Source: an uncultured Schlesneria sp. (lineage in GTDB: Bacteria > Planctomycetota > Planctomycetia > Planctomycetales > Planctomycetaceae). From it: a stretch of 39,522 nucleotides of DNA. Every line of letters starts with the position of its first letter. Positions within the stretch are counted from its first letter, which is position 1. Positions 33,773 through 39,522 of this stretch are shown here, piece after piece. Below the pieces are notes generated by a model. The model was not told where the DNA came from and searched no databases. It worked only from the letters and a program-made list of their open reading frames with translations. The translations under genes and the position numbers were made by a program. The stretch covers positions 1-39,522 of the forward strand of contig CAIOKO010000087.1 of the NCBI GenBank assembly GCA_903858935.1. The letters are read 5' to 3'.

Positions 33773-34249
33773 ATGGACAAACGGTTTTCAAAACTCGCGA
33801 AATGGACACTGCTCGCCGCTTGCGTTGCATGTGTTGCTTGGGCATTTTTCGCGTATCGCTCGATGGATGCCACCATTCGCAATGCGTATGCCCAATGGTG
33901 GGTCGCCGACATTGTTACGCTCCATCTGGAAGCAAATGATGAATCATGGCCGAATTCATGGGATGAATTGCGAGATGATTACGACACCTGCGTCAAAACT
34001 TCCGGCAGACCCTGGTCATTCGAAGAATTGAGTCAGCGAGTTATCGTCAATTGGAATGTGGATACCATAAAACTAAAAAAGGTCGTTGCCGATGGCTCAG
34101 ATTTTCGCGTCATCTGGCTTCGTGATGGAACAACCTCCTATTGGAAAAGTAGCGAGCCAAACCGAATCATCAGGGATTATCTGCGGTCAAAAATGAATGA
34201 GCAACCAGCCGATGCCCGCGTACCAACGAATATTGAAATCTCGCATTGA
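33773..34249 (+). CDS. Single-span membrane protein of unknown function
   Basis: ATG 33773 gives 158 residues with one membrane segment near the N-terminus (WTLLAACVACVAWAFFAY). The rest is soluble and probably outside: ANDESWPNSWDELRDDYDTC, VIVNWNVDTIKLKKVV and a final DYLRSKMNEQ. The ribosome-binding site is poor. I do not recognise a family. It opens a group of three small orphan genes next to a broken toxin-antitoxin pair. Confidence 0.55.
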   Translation: MDKRFSKLAKWTLLAACVACVAWAFFAYRSMDATIRNAYAQWWVADIVTLHLEANDESWPNSWDELRDDYDTCVKTSGRPWSFEELSQRVIVNWNVDTIKLKKVVADGSDFRVIWLRDGTTSYWKSSEPNRIIRDYLRSKMNEQPADARVPTNIEISH

Positions 34250-34356
34250 TTGTGCTTTTTGTAGAACAACAAATGACGGTACTCAACGCAGCCCCTCCAA
34301 TAGTTCGACGAACATTTCAAGATAGACAACCAGCAGAAGCGGAGGCAGAGGCGGCA

Positions 34357-34860
34357 ATGGTTTTGCTGGATTGTGAACAGTGTGTCAGCCGCACGCTTCG
34401 ACGAATCCTCGCCGATCTTCCAGTCGGGGCAAGTCTCTACGACCTTGAACGGCCTCAACCGGAACAGACAGGGGCATTGTTCCCGTGCCTCGAATACTTT
34501 CTTCCCGATGTTCTTGCGGAAGTTCATCCCGAATGGCGTAAAGAAAGTTTCGATGGCTTTCTTCCGGTTTTCGCCCGAAAGGTCGGCTCAAGAGAAGCCG
34601 AATTCTTTGGCCTGAGCATCACCATTTCGGACCAGGCATCGACTCCATTCCACCTGAAGATCCAGATCGCTTCCGACGTCGACGAGGTTTCGTGGCTTGA
34701 ATTCAGAGTTGGCGAAAAAGGGGACGGAGGAAAGCGGTTGTCAAACATCGCTTCATACAAGTCATCCAGCGCCTTATACAATCGACTCTATGCCTTTCAG
34801 GAGCAACCACACCAGATGGACTGGGCATACGAGATCACGTTTGGAACTCGAGATCCCTAA
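34357..34860 (+). CDS. Protein of unknown function
   Basis: ATG 34357 (167 residues) follows GAGG five bases upstream. The frame is open back to 34246, where it would overlap the preceding gene by four bases, so a longer form is possible. It is a soluble, mixed alpha/beta protein: CEQCVSRTLRRIL, GALFPCLEYFLPDVLAEVHPEW, FFGLSITISDQ, FHLKIQIASD. I see no known motif. Orphan small proteins of this kind are frequent in accessory patches. Confidence 0.5.
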   Translation: MVLLDCEQCVSRTLRRILADLPVGASLYDLERPQPEQTGALFPCLEYFLPDVLAEVHPEWRKESFDGFLPVFARKVGSREAEFFGLSITISDQASTPFHLKIQIASDVDEVSWLEFRVGEKGDGGKRLSNIASYKSSSALYNRLYAFQEQPHQMDWAYEITFGTRDP

Positions 34861-34897
34861 GAAACGCCAATGCCGAGTTAATGCGCGAAAACTGAGG

Positions 34898-35491
34898 TTA
34901 CCACAGTTTCCACCGTGTTTTCGCTTTCCGGAATTCCAACTTCGGCTTGTATCGAGAGTCGAGTTCTTTTTGTCGTTGTTCGATTTCTGGCCAATGCGAG
35001 AGCGAGAAAGCAGCCCGGAATCGTTCATAGTTGATTTGGTTGTCTGATGGCTCCTCCGGTCGACCGTATTCAGAGAACAACTCGGTACACCAAGTATATG
35101 CAAGTTTTTCAAGGGAAAAAAAACCGTGAACGCAGCCGAGACAAAGAAAGTCATGCAGCGTCTCGCCAACGATAAAGTTACAGTTCATCGGATCTTTGTC
35201 CGCCATCGGTACAGTCATAACGATGGGTGATGCGTCACCGAAACCTCCGTCAGTCAAGAGCATACCGAAATGAACGTCATCACCGCCGGTCGTAGCGAAA
35301 GCGAGCGTGTTTGTGGGAGTCATCCGTGGATCGTACAGGATCGTCCCACCGTATGGCTCGATATCCAATAGACCCAAGCCAGAAATCCAATTCCCACCTT
35401 CGTTGTAAGGCACACGAAGAAACTCATACAAACCCTTCAGTAAACGACATTCACCGCTTTGTTTACTTTGAATAAAATCGTCAATGTTCAT
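34898..35491 (-). CDS. Protein of unknown function (immunity-like size and composition)
   Basis: This 197-residue soluble protein begins MNIDDFIQSKQSGECRLLKG. It is acidic in the middle (GLGLLDIEPYGGTILYD, TGGDDVHFGMLLTDGG) and basic at the very end. The pattern of a short helix followed by GG-DDVHFG and a Trp-rich C-terminus recalls immunity-type proteins found singly in genomic islands, but I cannot name a family. It is convergent with the preceding orphan gene (37 bp) and lies 78 bp downstream of the broken antitoxin on the same strand. Confidence 0.55.
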   Translation of the reverse strand: MNIDDFIQSKQSGECRLLKGLYEFLRVPYNEGGNWISGLGLLDIEPYGGTILYDPRMTPTNTLAFATTGGDDVHFGMLLTDGGFGDASPIVMTVPMADKDPMNCNFIVGETLHDFLCLGCVHGFFSLEKLAYTWCTELFSEYGRPEEPSDNQINYERFRAAFSLSHWPEIEQRQKELDSRYKPKLEFRKAKTRWKLW

Positions 35492-35569
35492 CGCAACGCC
35501 TTTCAGTTATCGAAAGATGAAGCATCCTCGGGAACACCGCTTTTGCATGGGTGATGGGGACATCGGACG

Positions 35570-35862
35570 TTAGCGCAATCCCAATTGAAGTTCGCGACCG
35601 ACAGCATGTGCCGCTCGCGATAATGCGTCGATCGTAACTTTCGTGTTTTCCGGGTCAAGTAATCGATTGAGTTGTGACCGGTTTGTCTTCAGTTTTCTCG
35701 CAAAGGCAGACTTTGTCAGTTCTTGAGCCTCCATGGCTGCAGCAAGCTGGTGTGCAATCACCCGCTTGACTGCTTGGTTTGTGCTTTCATCGTAACGTCC
35801 TTGTTCACGAAGAAAATCGTCAAACCTTACCCGATCCGGCCCTTTTCCGAATTTGTTTTCAT
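35570..35862 (-). pseudogene. HigA-type Xre antitoxin, single-base frameshift
   Basis: The ATG at 35862 overlaps the toxin stop (ATGA), the usual coupling of this family, and starts MKTNSEKGRIG, but it meets TAA after 11 codons. Restoring one base in the G-run (plus-strand CCC at 35830-35832) joins it to VRFDDFLREQGRYDE, then an Xre helix-turn-helix (LTKSAFARKLKTNRSQLNRLLDPENTKVTIDALSRAA), a 97-residue product of normal length. In the intact system it would bind the toxin and repress the operon. As written, only an internal start (for example at MEAQELTK) could yield a DNA-binding piece. Confidence 0.8.
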
Positions 35863-36220
35863 AACAATCCTTTCTGCCGCGACTCGGCAATCTCGATTTC
35901 CCGATTTGGGTGTTTCTGAGTCTTCTTGATGAAGCCGTGTCGCAACACCATTGTGCGTTCGTGAACACAGAACAGAACACGACCGATTCGGCCATTACTC
36001 AAGTTGCTGCGTATCTCCCAAAGCCCCTTGCGATCAGCTAAAGATCGGTGGAGCGGCATTCCTACCGCCAACCGAATTCAGCAGTTCGAATGTCGTTGCC
36101 AATCGCTTTTCTGTCTTCATCAGAAAGCGATAACAACCATTCACGCACAGGCTTTTTGCCCGAATCGTTTTCAAAGAATGCGGCAGGTAGCTGCTTTACA
36201 GCAATGGCTCTTTTTACCAT
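35859..36220 (-). pseudogene. Gp49/HigB-type RelE-fold toxin, single-base frameshift
   Basis: From ATG 36220 the frame reads PVREWLLSLSDEDRKAIGNDIRTAEFGWR and then meets TAG. The next frame continues without a gap: VGMPLHRSLADRKGLWEIRSNL, GRVLFCVHERTMVLRHGFIKKTQK. Family members read FGWP-GMP here, so one C is missing from a CCG Pro codon at about 36066-36067. Restored, the protein is 120 residues, the normal length. The family cleaves mRNA, often on the ribosome. The two-piece product is presumably inactive. A sequencing error is the main alternative. Confidence 0.82.
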
Positions 36221-36232
36221 TCCGGCACGAAA

Positions 36233-36250
36233 TGTACCTTGTATGGTACA
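36233..36250. promoter_or_regulatory. Putative toxin-antitoxin operator
   Basis: TGTACC (36233-36238) and GGTACA (36245-36250) form a perfect dyad around TTGTAT, 13 bp upstream of the toxin ATG at 36220. HigA-type antitoxins repress their own promoter through such dyads, so this is the expected operator. This is inference from position and symmetry. Confidence 0.5.
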
Positions 36251-36414
36251 GCCGCCAATAGCGTTTTGATTCGGCAAAGAGAAGCTTCGGAACCGTTCCT
36301 CGTGGGCGTTTCCCAAGGTTCAATGGCTGCTGATTATATCCTCAGTTTTTCTCGCATGGTTGAAATCAAACATCGAAGACACAGCACTCTCTTAGTTCGG
36401 CTGATCCAGAACAT

Positions 36415-37638
36415 TCATGGCAATAACGACGGCGTCCGATACAGAGTTTTTGTGCCGACCCGGATTTCTGCGTCGACGACATACGGCTGAATTCCGGCGA
36501 GGTCCGGTTCGATACCCAGGCCTGGCGCATCCGGTGCTCTTATCTGACCGTTGGCATCGGGGGCGATATGGTTCTTCGTCATGGCGACGGCCAGCGGTTT
36601 CAATTCAGTTGGGAATTCGCAGATCACATCTGCTTCCATTCCGGCAAACGGTTGTAGTGATGCTGACAACGCCAGGTTCGATGTAAAGGTATGGTTAACA
36701 TAGGTGACGTGTTTTGCGGCGGCGTAATCGGCGACGTCCTTGGCGATCGTGATCCCTCCGATCCGACCCGCGTCGATCTGCACGTACTTCAGCCCCCCGC
36801 GGTCGATCATGTGTTTTGCCATGTGGAAGTTATGACACCCTTCGCCACCAGCCAGGCCAACAGGTCCGCTCTCGGTCGACAACGAGTGGTACTCATCGAG
36901 TGCACCTGACACGAACGGTTCTTCGAGCCAAGTTGCACGGACTTCCTTCAACGCCCGCAGTCGTGCGCGGGCGGCAACGACGTCCGTGTTCCACACCGTC
37001 CCGGCGTCGATCAGTAGAATCCCGTCAATTCCCAACCCTTCTCGGGCGGCGTGAAGATGAGCTTCGTCTCTGGCGACACTCCCCAGCCCGAACGGCCCCC
37101 AGCCAAACTTCGCAGCGCGGAATCCTTTCGACTGAATCAACCTGGCCTTCTGCAATGTCACTTCGGGAGTATCACCGAAAAGCACCGATGCATACGGCGT
37201 CTTGGCAAAGGAATGTGAGTATCCCAGAAGTTTCCAGACGGGCTCACCCGACCGGCGACCTAGCAAGTCCCAAAGGGCGATATCGATGCCCGAGAGGGTA
37301 TGATCAGCTTGAAGCAGATCAAGGCTGTTGGCCCGGACAAGATTTCCGATCCGGCGGATATCATCGACACTGTCGATGGTCTGACCGAGCACCGAAGCCT
37401 GCACCGGTTTGCACGCACTGTGCGACATCGGACAGACCAGGCTGGCGATGGAGACCAGCGGCGCCGCCTCACATTCGCCCCAGCCGACATGATCACCAGC
37501 CGAGACTCGAACCAGCAGGGCATCCTGGCTTCCATCACCGATGTCGAGAATCTCGGGCATCGCCAGATAGACAAAGTCGATGGAATCAATTCTCATAGCG
37601 GACACAATCCTGTGGGCTGTCGTGGGGTTGGTCTTCAT
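36415..37638 (-). CDS. Enolase-superfamily enzyme, mandelate racemase-like subgroup
   Basis: This 407-residue protein starts at ATG 37638 with GAGG six bases upstream; ATG 37596 would match the usual family N-terminus (MRIDSIDFVYL). The barrel shows the catalytic Lys in AAKFGWGPFG, metal ligands in LLIDAGTVW, TWLEEPF and AGGEGCHN, and the His-Asp dyad of this subgroup (QIDAGRIGG, then VNHTFTSN). It should abstract the proton alpha to a sugar-acid carboxylate, as a racemase or dehydratase; the exact acid is unknown. It is divergent from a second enolase-superfamily gene, with a transporter beyond it, which suggests a sugar-acid catabolic locus. Confidence 0.9.
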   Translation of the reverse strand: MKTNPTTAHRIVSAMRIDSIDFVYLAMPEILDIGDGSQDALLVRVSAGDHVGWGECEAAPLVSIASLVCPMSHSACKPVQASVLGQTIDSVDDIRRIGNLVRANSLDLLQADHTLSGIDIALWDLLGRRSGEPVWKLLGYSHSFAKTPYASVLFGDTPEVTLQKARLIQSKGFRAAKFGWGPFGLGSVARDEAHLHAAREGLGIDGILLIDAGTVWNTDVVAARARLRALKEVRATWLEEPFVSGALDEYHSLSTESGPVGLAGGEGCHNFHMAKHMIDRGGLKYVQIDAGRIGGITIAKDVADYAAAKHVTYVNHTFTSNLALSASLQPFAGMEADVICEFPTELKPLAVAMTKNHIAPDANGQIRAPDAPGLGIEPDLAGIQPYVVDAEIRVGTKTLYRTPSLLP

Positions 37639-37747
37639 TCATAGCCTCGGCGTTTTTGGTTATGGCCGATGGCTATAGATCTCGTCCGATTCTCAGCATT
37701 TGTCAGACCACACGCAACCTAAGCAGTCTTCCCGGCGGAACAACAGC
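37639..37747. promoter_or_regulatory. Divergent promoter region of the sugar-acid locus
   Basis: These 109 bp separate the two enolase-superfamily genes and must carry both promoters. The ribosome-binding sites GAGG (minus, next to 37638) and GGCGGAA (plus, ahead of 37748) are visible. I see no clear dyad, and no regulator gene is adjacent. Confidence 0.4.
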
Positions 37748-38911
37748 ATGGCCATGATCACTCGACTGGAAACCTTTGTGATTGGTGACGGTCCAGGGAT
37801 CGATCCAGACAAAGGTGGCGTCGAGCCGATCGCTTGCGTGCGCGTATATACCGATGACGGCATCGTAGGACTGTCGGAAGTCTTTCGTGTTCCGCCCGGT
37901 GTGGTGCAGGCAACCGTTGGCGACACCAACACCCATTTCGGTCGTTTGCTCACCGGGCAAATTCTCACACATCCCGAACGGTTGTGGCAGCACGTCTGGG
38001 ACTCATTGATTCACACCAATCGCCGAGGCTGGGAAATCATCATTCTCGGTGCTCTGGACGTCGCGATTTGGGATATTTACGGACAAATGCTTAATCAACC
38101 GGTCTGGCAACTTCTCGGTGGTGCGCAGCGAGGCCCATTTCAAACGCATCACGAAACGCGAACTCATTCCGTCGTACCATATTGCACGATCGTCTCCGAT
38201 ACCTGGGGCGGCGAAGCGATGTTCAGCCAGCAAATCCGCCGCGTTGATCGATTGCTGGACCTGGGTTATCGAGCATTCAAAGTCGAACCGATGATGTCAT
38301 CGCCCGGAGATGTGGTGGAATTGGCGCGGCGAACGCGTCAGTTGCTTGGGCCAGAGCCGACTCTGATGGTTGATGTCGGTTATCTTTTCAACGATCTCCC
38401 CACCGTCTCCCGCATCTGTCGTGAACTGGAAGAACTCGACATTTACTTTTTCGAGACCCCATTCCCCGTTGATTCGCCAGTTCCGTATGCGCGCCTGTCC
38501 GAGTTGACTTCGATTCCACTGGCGATGGGCGAACACGGCGTGACTCGCTGGGAATTCCTGGAGATGATGGATCACGGCCGTGTTACCGTCATCCAGCCGT
38601 ATATGACGACTTGTGGCGGCTTAACGGAGGCCAAGCGGATTGTTGATCTGGCAGTTCCGAGAGGAGCCCTCGTCTGCCCCGGCAACTGGTCGACGCAGAT
38701 TCTCGGTGCAGCGTCGGTTCACCTGGCGGCGTACTCGCCCATCACGCCGTACATTGAATTTGCCGCCGCCGAGGTCTTTGATTCTCCATTACGACGTGAG
38801 CTTCAGGAGCTAGGGTTTCCCGCAAAGAACGGCAAGATCGCTTTCCCAGAGACTAGCGGGATTGGTTATCATCTGCCGGAAGAGGTCATTAAAAAGTATC
38901 GTTTGGATTAG
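37748..38911 (+). CDS. Enolase-superfamily sugar-acid dehydratase-like enzyme
   Basis: ATG 37748 (387 residues) is favoured over an upstream TTG. The capping domain includes GGVEPIACVRVYTDDGIVGLSE and ALDVAIWDIYGQMLNQPVWQLLGG. Barrel residues are AFKVEPMM (Lys), LMVDVGYLF, FFETPFP and AMGEHGVTRWEF (three carboxylate metal ligands). The position of the usual strand-6 Asp reads VIQPYMTTCGG and that of the strand-7 His reads CPGNW, so it lacks the His-Asp dyad kept in its divergent neighbour. It may be a one-base dehydratase relying on the Lys. The transporter gene follows after 181 bp. Confidence 0.87.
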   Translation: MAMITRLETFVIGDGPGIDPDKGGVEPIACVRVYTDDGIVGLSEVFRVPPGVVQATVGDTNTHFGRLLTGQILTHPERLWQHVWDSLIHTNRRGWEIIILGALDVAIWDIYGQMLNQPVWQLLGGAQRGPFQTHHETRTHSVVPYCTIVSDTWGGEAMFSQQIRRVDRLLDLGYRAFKVEPMMSSPGDVVELARRTRQLLGPEPTLMVDVGYLFNDLPTVSRICRELEELDIYFFETPFPVDSPVPYARLSELTSIPLAMGEHGVTRWEFLEMMDHGRVTVIQPYMTTCGGLTEAKRIVDLAVPRGALVCPGNWSTQILGAASVHLAAYSPITPYIEFAAAEVFDSPLRRELQELGFPAKNGKIAFPETSGIGYHLPEEVIKKYRLD

Positions 38912-39092
38912 GGCGTTGTTGAGACATCTTGTGCTACTGCTTGAACAACTGCGGTCAAGCATCGCTCTTCGACCGGTTGAAAGAGACGAGACTGCTTTTC
39001 TGAAGACTCCGATGCAGTGGCACACAACTTGTGCCGTTGAATTTGAATGAAGCGAATGGATTTCAACTACACTCACTTCCAAAGAGGCCTGC

Positions 39093-39382
39093 ATGAGTAC
39101 ATCCGTCGCCGAAAGTCCCCTGTCGCCAGCAATTCGTTGGCGCATCGTTGCGTTATTGATGGCCTTCGCGGGTTTGGGCCACTTTAATCGTGTCGGCATT
39201 TCGGTTGCCGGGAGCGAGGTGTTCATCCCGAAGCTTTGCCTGAGTGAAACCAGAATGGGCTGGGTCTACACGGCGTTCCTCATCGTCTACACGCTGGGAA
39301 TGTTACCCGGCGGATGGTTGATTGACCGAATTGGATCAGCCCGGTCATTGACGATTTACGGAATGACGATGGGTGCATTCGT
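39093..39382 (+). pseudogene. MFS transporter (sugar-acid/anion symporter type), cut by an insertion sequence
   Basis: AGAGG six bases before ATG 39093 gives a normal start. Residues 1-97 match the first helices of the ACS/phthalate-permease MFS group: WRIVALLMAFAGLGHFNRVGISVAG, then WVYTAFLIVYTLGMLPGGWLIDRIGSARSLTIYG with the family's loop-2 motif (GGWLIDRIG). The frame then runs into foreign sequence beginning CAGGGC at 39383 and stops at 39410. A full protein would need ~430 residues. It should have imported the substrate of the neighbouring dehydratases. As it stands the gene is interrupted. Confidence 0.8.
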
Positions 39383-39522
39383 CAGGGCAATCGAGCGTCA
39401 ATCCCGCTAAAAATTAGCGAGCAGCCGCTCAAACGCGGATTCATCCCAACCGCAGATTTTTCGTTTTCCACGAATACTCCCTTTGATGGAAGTGTCCTGT
39501 TGAAGAATGGTGAGCGCAAGTC
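39383..39522 (-). mobile_element. Insertion sequence, probably ISAs1 family, right-hand part only
   Basis: The boundary is placed where transporter homology ends and CAGGGC begins, an end type I associate with this IS family. The element continues beyond the window, so the other inverted end and the target duplication cannot be seen. It carries the 3' end of a transposase gene on the minus strand, 24 bp from the end. Confidence 0.65.
39407..39522 (-). CDS. Transposase C-terminus (ISAs1-like), partial
   Basis: The minus strand from 39520 encodes LALTILQQDTSIKGSIRGKR then KICGWDESAFERLLANF and a TAG at 39407-39409. This resembles the C-terminal tail of ISAs1-family DDE transposases, which typically end in an ALNLL-x-KR-x-AGWD-type motif. 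Only 37 residues are inside the window. The family call rests on this tail and the IS-like end beside it. Confidence 0.65.
   Translation of the reverse strand, partial: LALTILQQDTSIKGSIRGKRKICGWDESAFERLLANF

Noticed and set aside
35863-35995. Upstream extension of the antitoxin reading frame
   Set aside because: It lies in another frame of the toxin gene; the natural start is ATG 35862 and the longer frame exists only because of the one-base loss.
36816-37598. 260-codon open frame on plus strand inside the first enolase-superfamily gene
   Set aside because: Antisense shadow, Arg/Ser/Pro-rich, overlapping a gene with all barrel motifs in place.
1-39522. CRISPR array, tRNA or prophage
   Set aside because: No regularly spaced identical repeats, no cloverleaf with a TTCGA-type arm that I could recognise, and no phage structural genes were found.

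Overview
The window looks like chromosomal DNA of a planctomycete, most likely near the Planctomycetaceae; no rRNA or other marker gene confirms this. Reasons: many secreted proteins and lipoproteins of unknown function, Tat-exported Gfo/Idh/MocA, M19-like and YHYH proteins, a PEP-CTERM protein, a YVTN/cytochrome c protein, WD40 and TPR repeat proteins, GH28 and sialidase/SGNH enzymes, two enolase-superfamily enzymes, and short transcription units with large gaps. I see no tRNA, rRNA, CRISPR array or prophage.

Layout. 0-2.9 kb: a response-regulator remnant, an exported protein and a TlpA-like lipoprotein that ends at a strong bidirectional terminator. 2.9-5.9 kb (minus): an M19-like protein and a GH28-like beta-helix protein. 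6.0-12.5 kb (plus): an S41-like protein translationally coupled to a YVTN/di-haem cytochrome, then a WD40 lipoprotein with four repeated C-terminal modules. 12.8-17.3 kb (minus): a sialidase/SGNH fusion, a Gfo/Idh/MocA oxidoreductase and a Gly/Tyr-rich secreted protein. 17.6-25.1 kb: a truncated haemoglobin, an M20 peptidase, a membrane TPR protein, a small unknown protein, a secreted caspase/gingipain-like protein and RpiB. 25.3-33.7 kb: a secreted beta-helix protein, a PEP-CTERM protein, a lipoprotein hydrolase, a membrane GDPD, a YHYH protein, a MOSC protein and a sugar acetyltransferase. 33.7-36.4 kb: an accessory patch of three orphan genes and a broken HigB/HigA-type toxin-antitoxin pair. 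36.4-39.5 kb: two divergent enolase-superfamily genes and a sugar-acid-type MFS transporter cut by an insertion sequence that runs off the window.

The most notable non-coding content is two families of degenerate dispersed repeats. One is a 130-bp element with inverted ends, present twice at 16.0 and 19.5 kb. The other is an approximately 55-75-bp unit present twice at 12.6 and 24.6 kb. There is also a nested palindrome cluster at 16.3 kb, a long hairpin at 19.4-19.5 kb and a perfect 10-bp dyad at 32.97 kb.

Several proteins belong to catalytic families but have lost the residues those families use (M19, GH28, S41, RpiB). In the accessory patch each toxin-antitoxin gene is one base short of an intact frame. 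No single operon here makes an obvious new defence or signalling system. The best candidate is the group at 19.7-24.5 kb: membrane TPR protein, small unknown protein and secreted Cys/His caspase-like protein.
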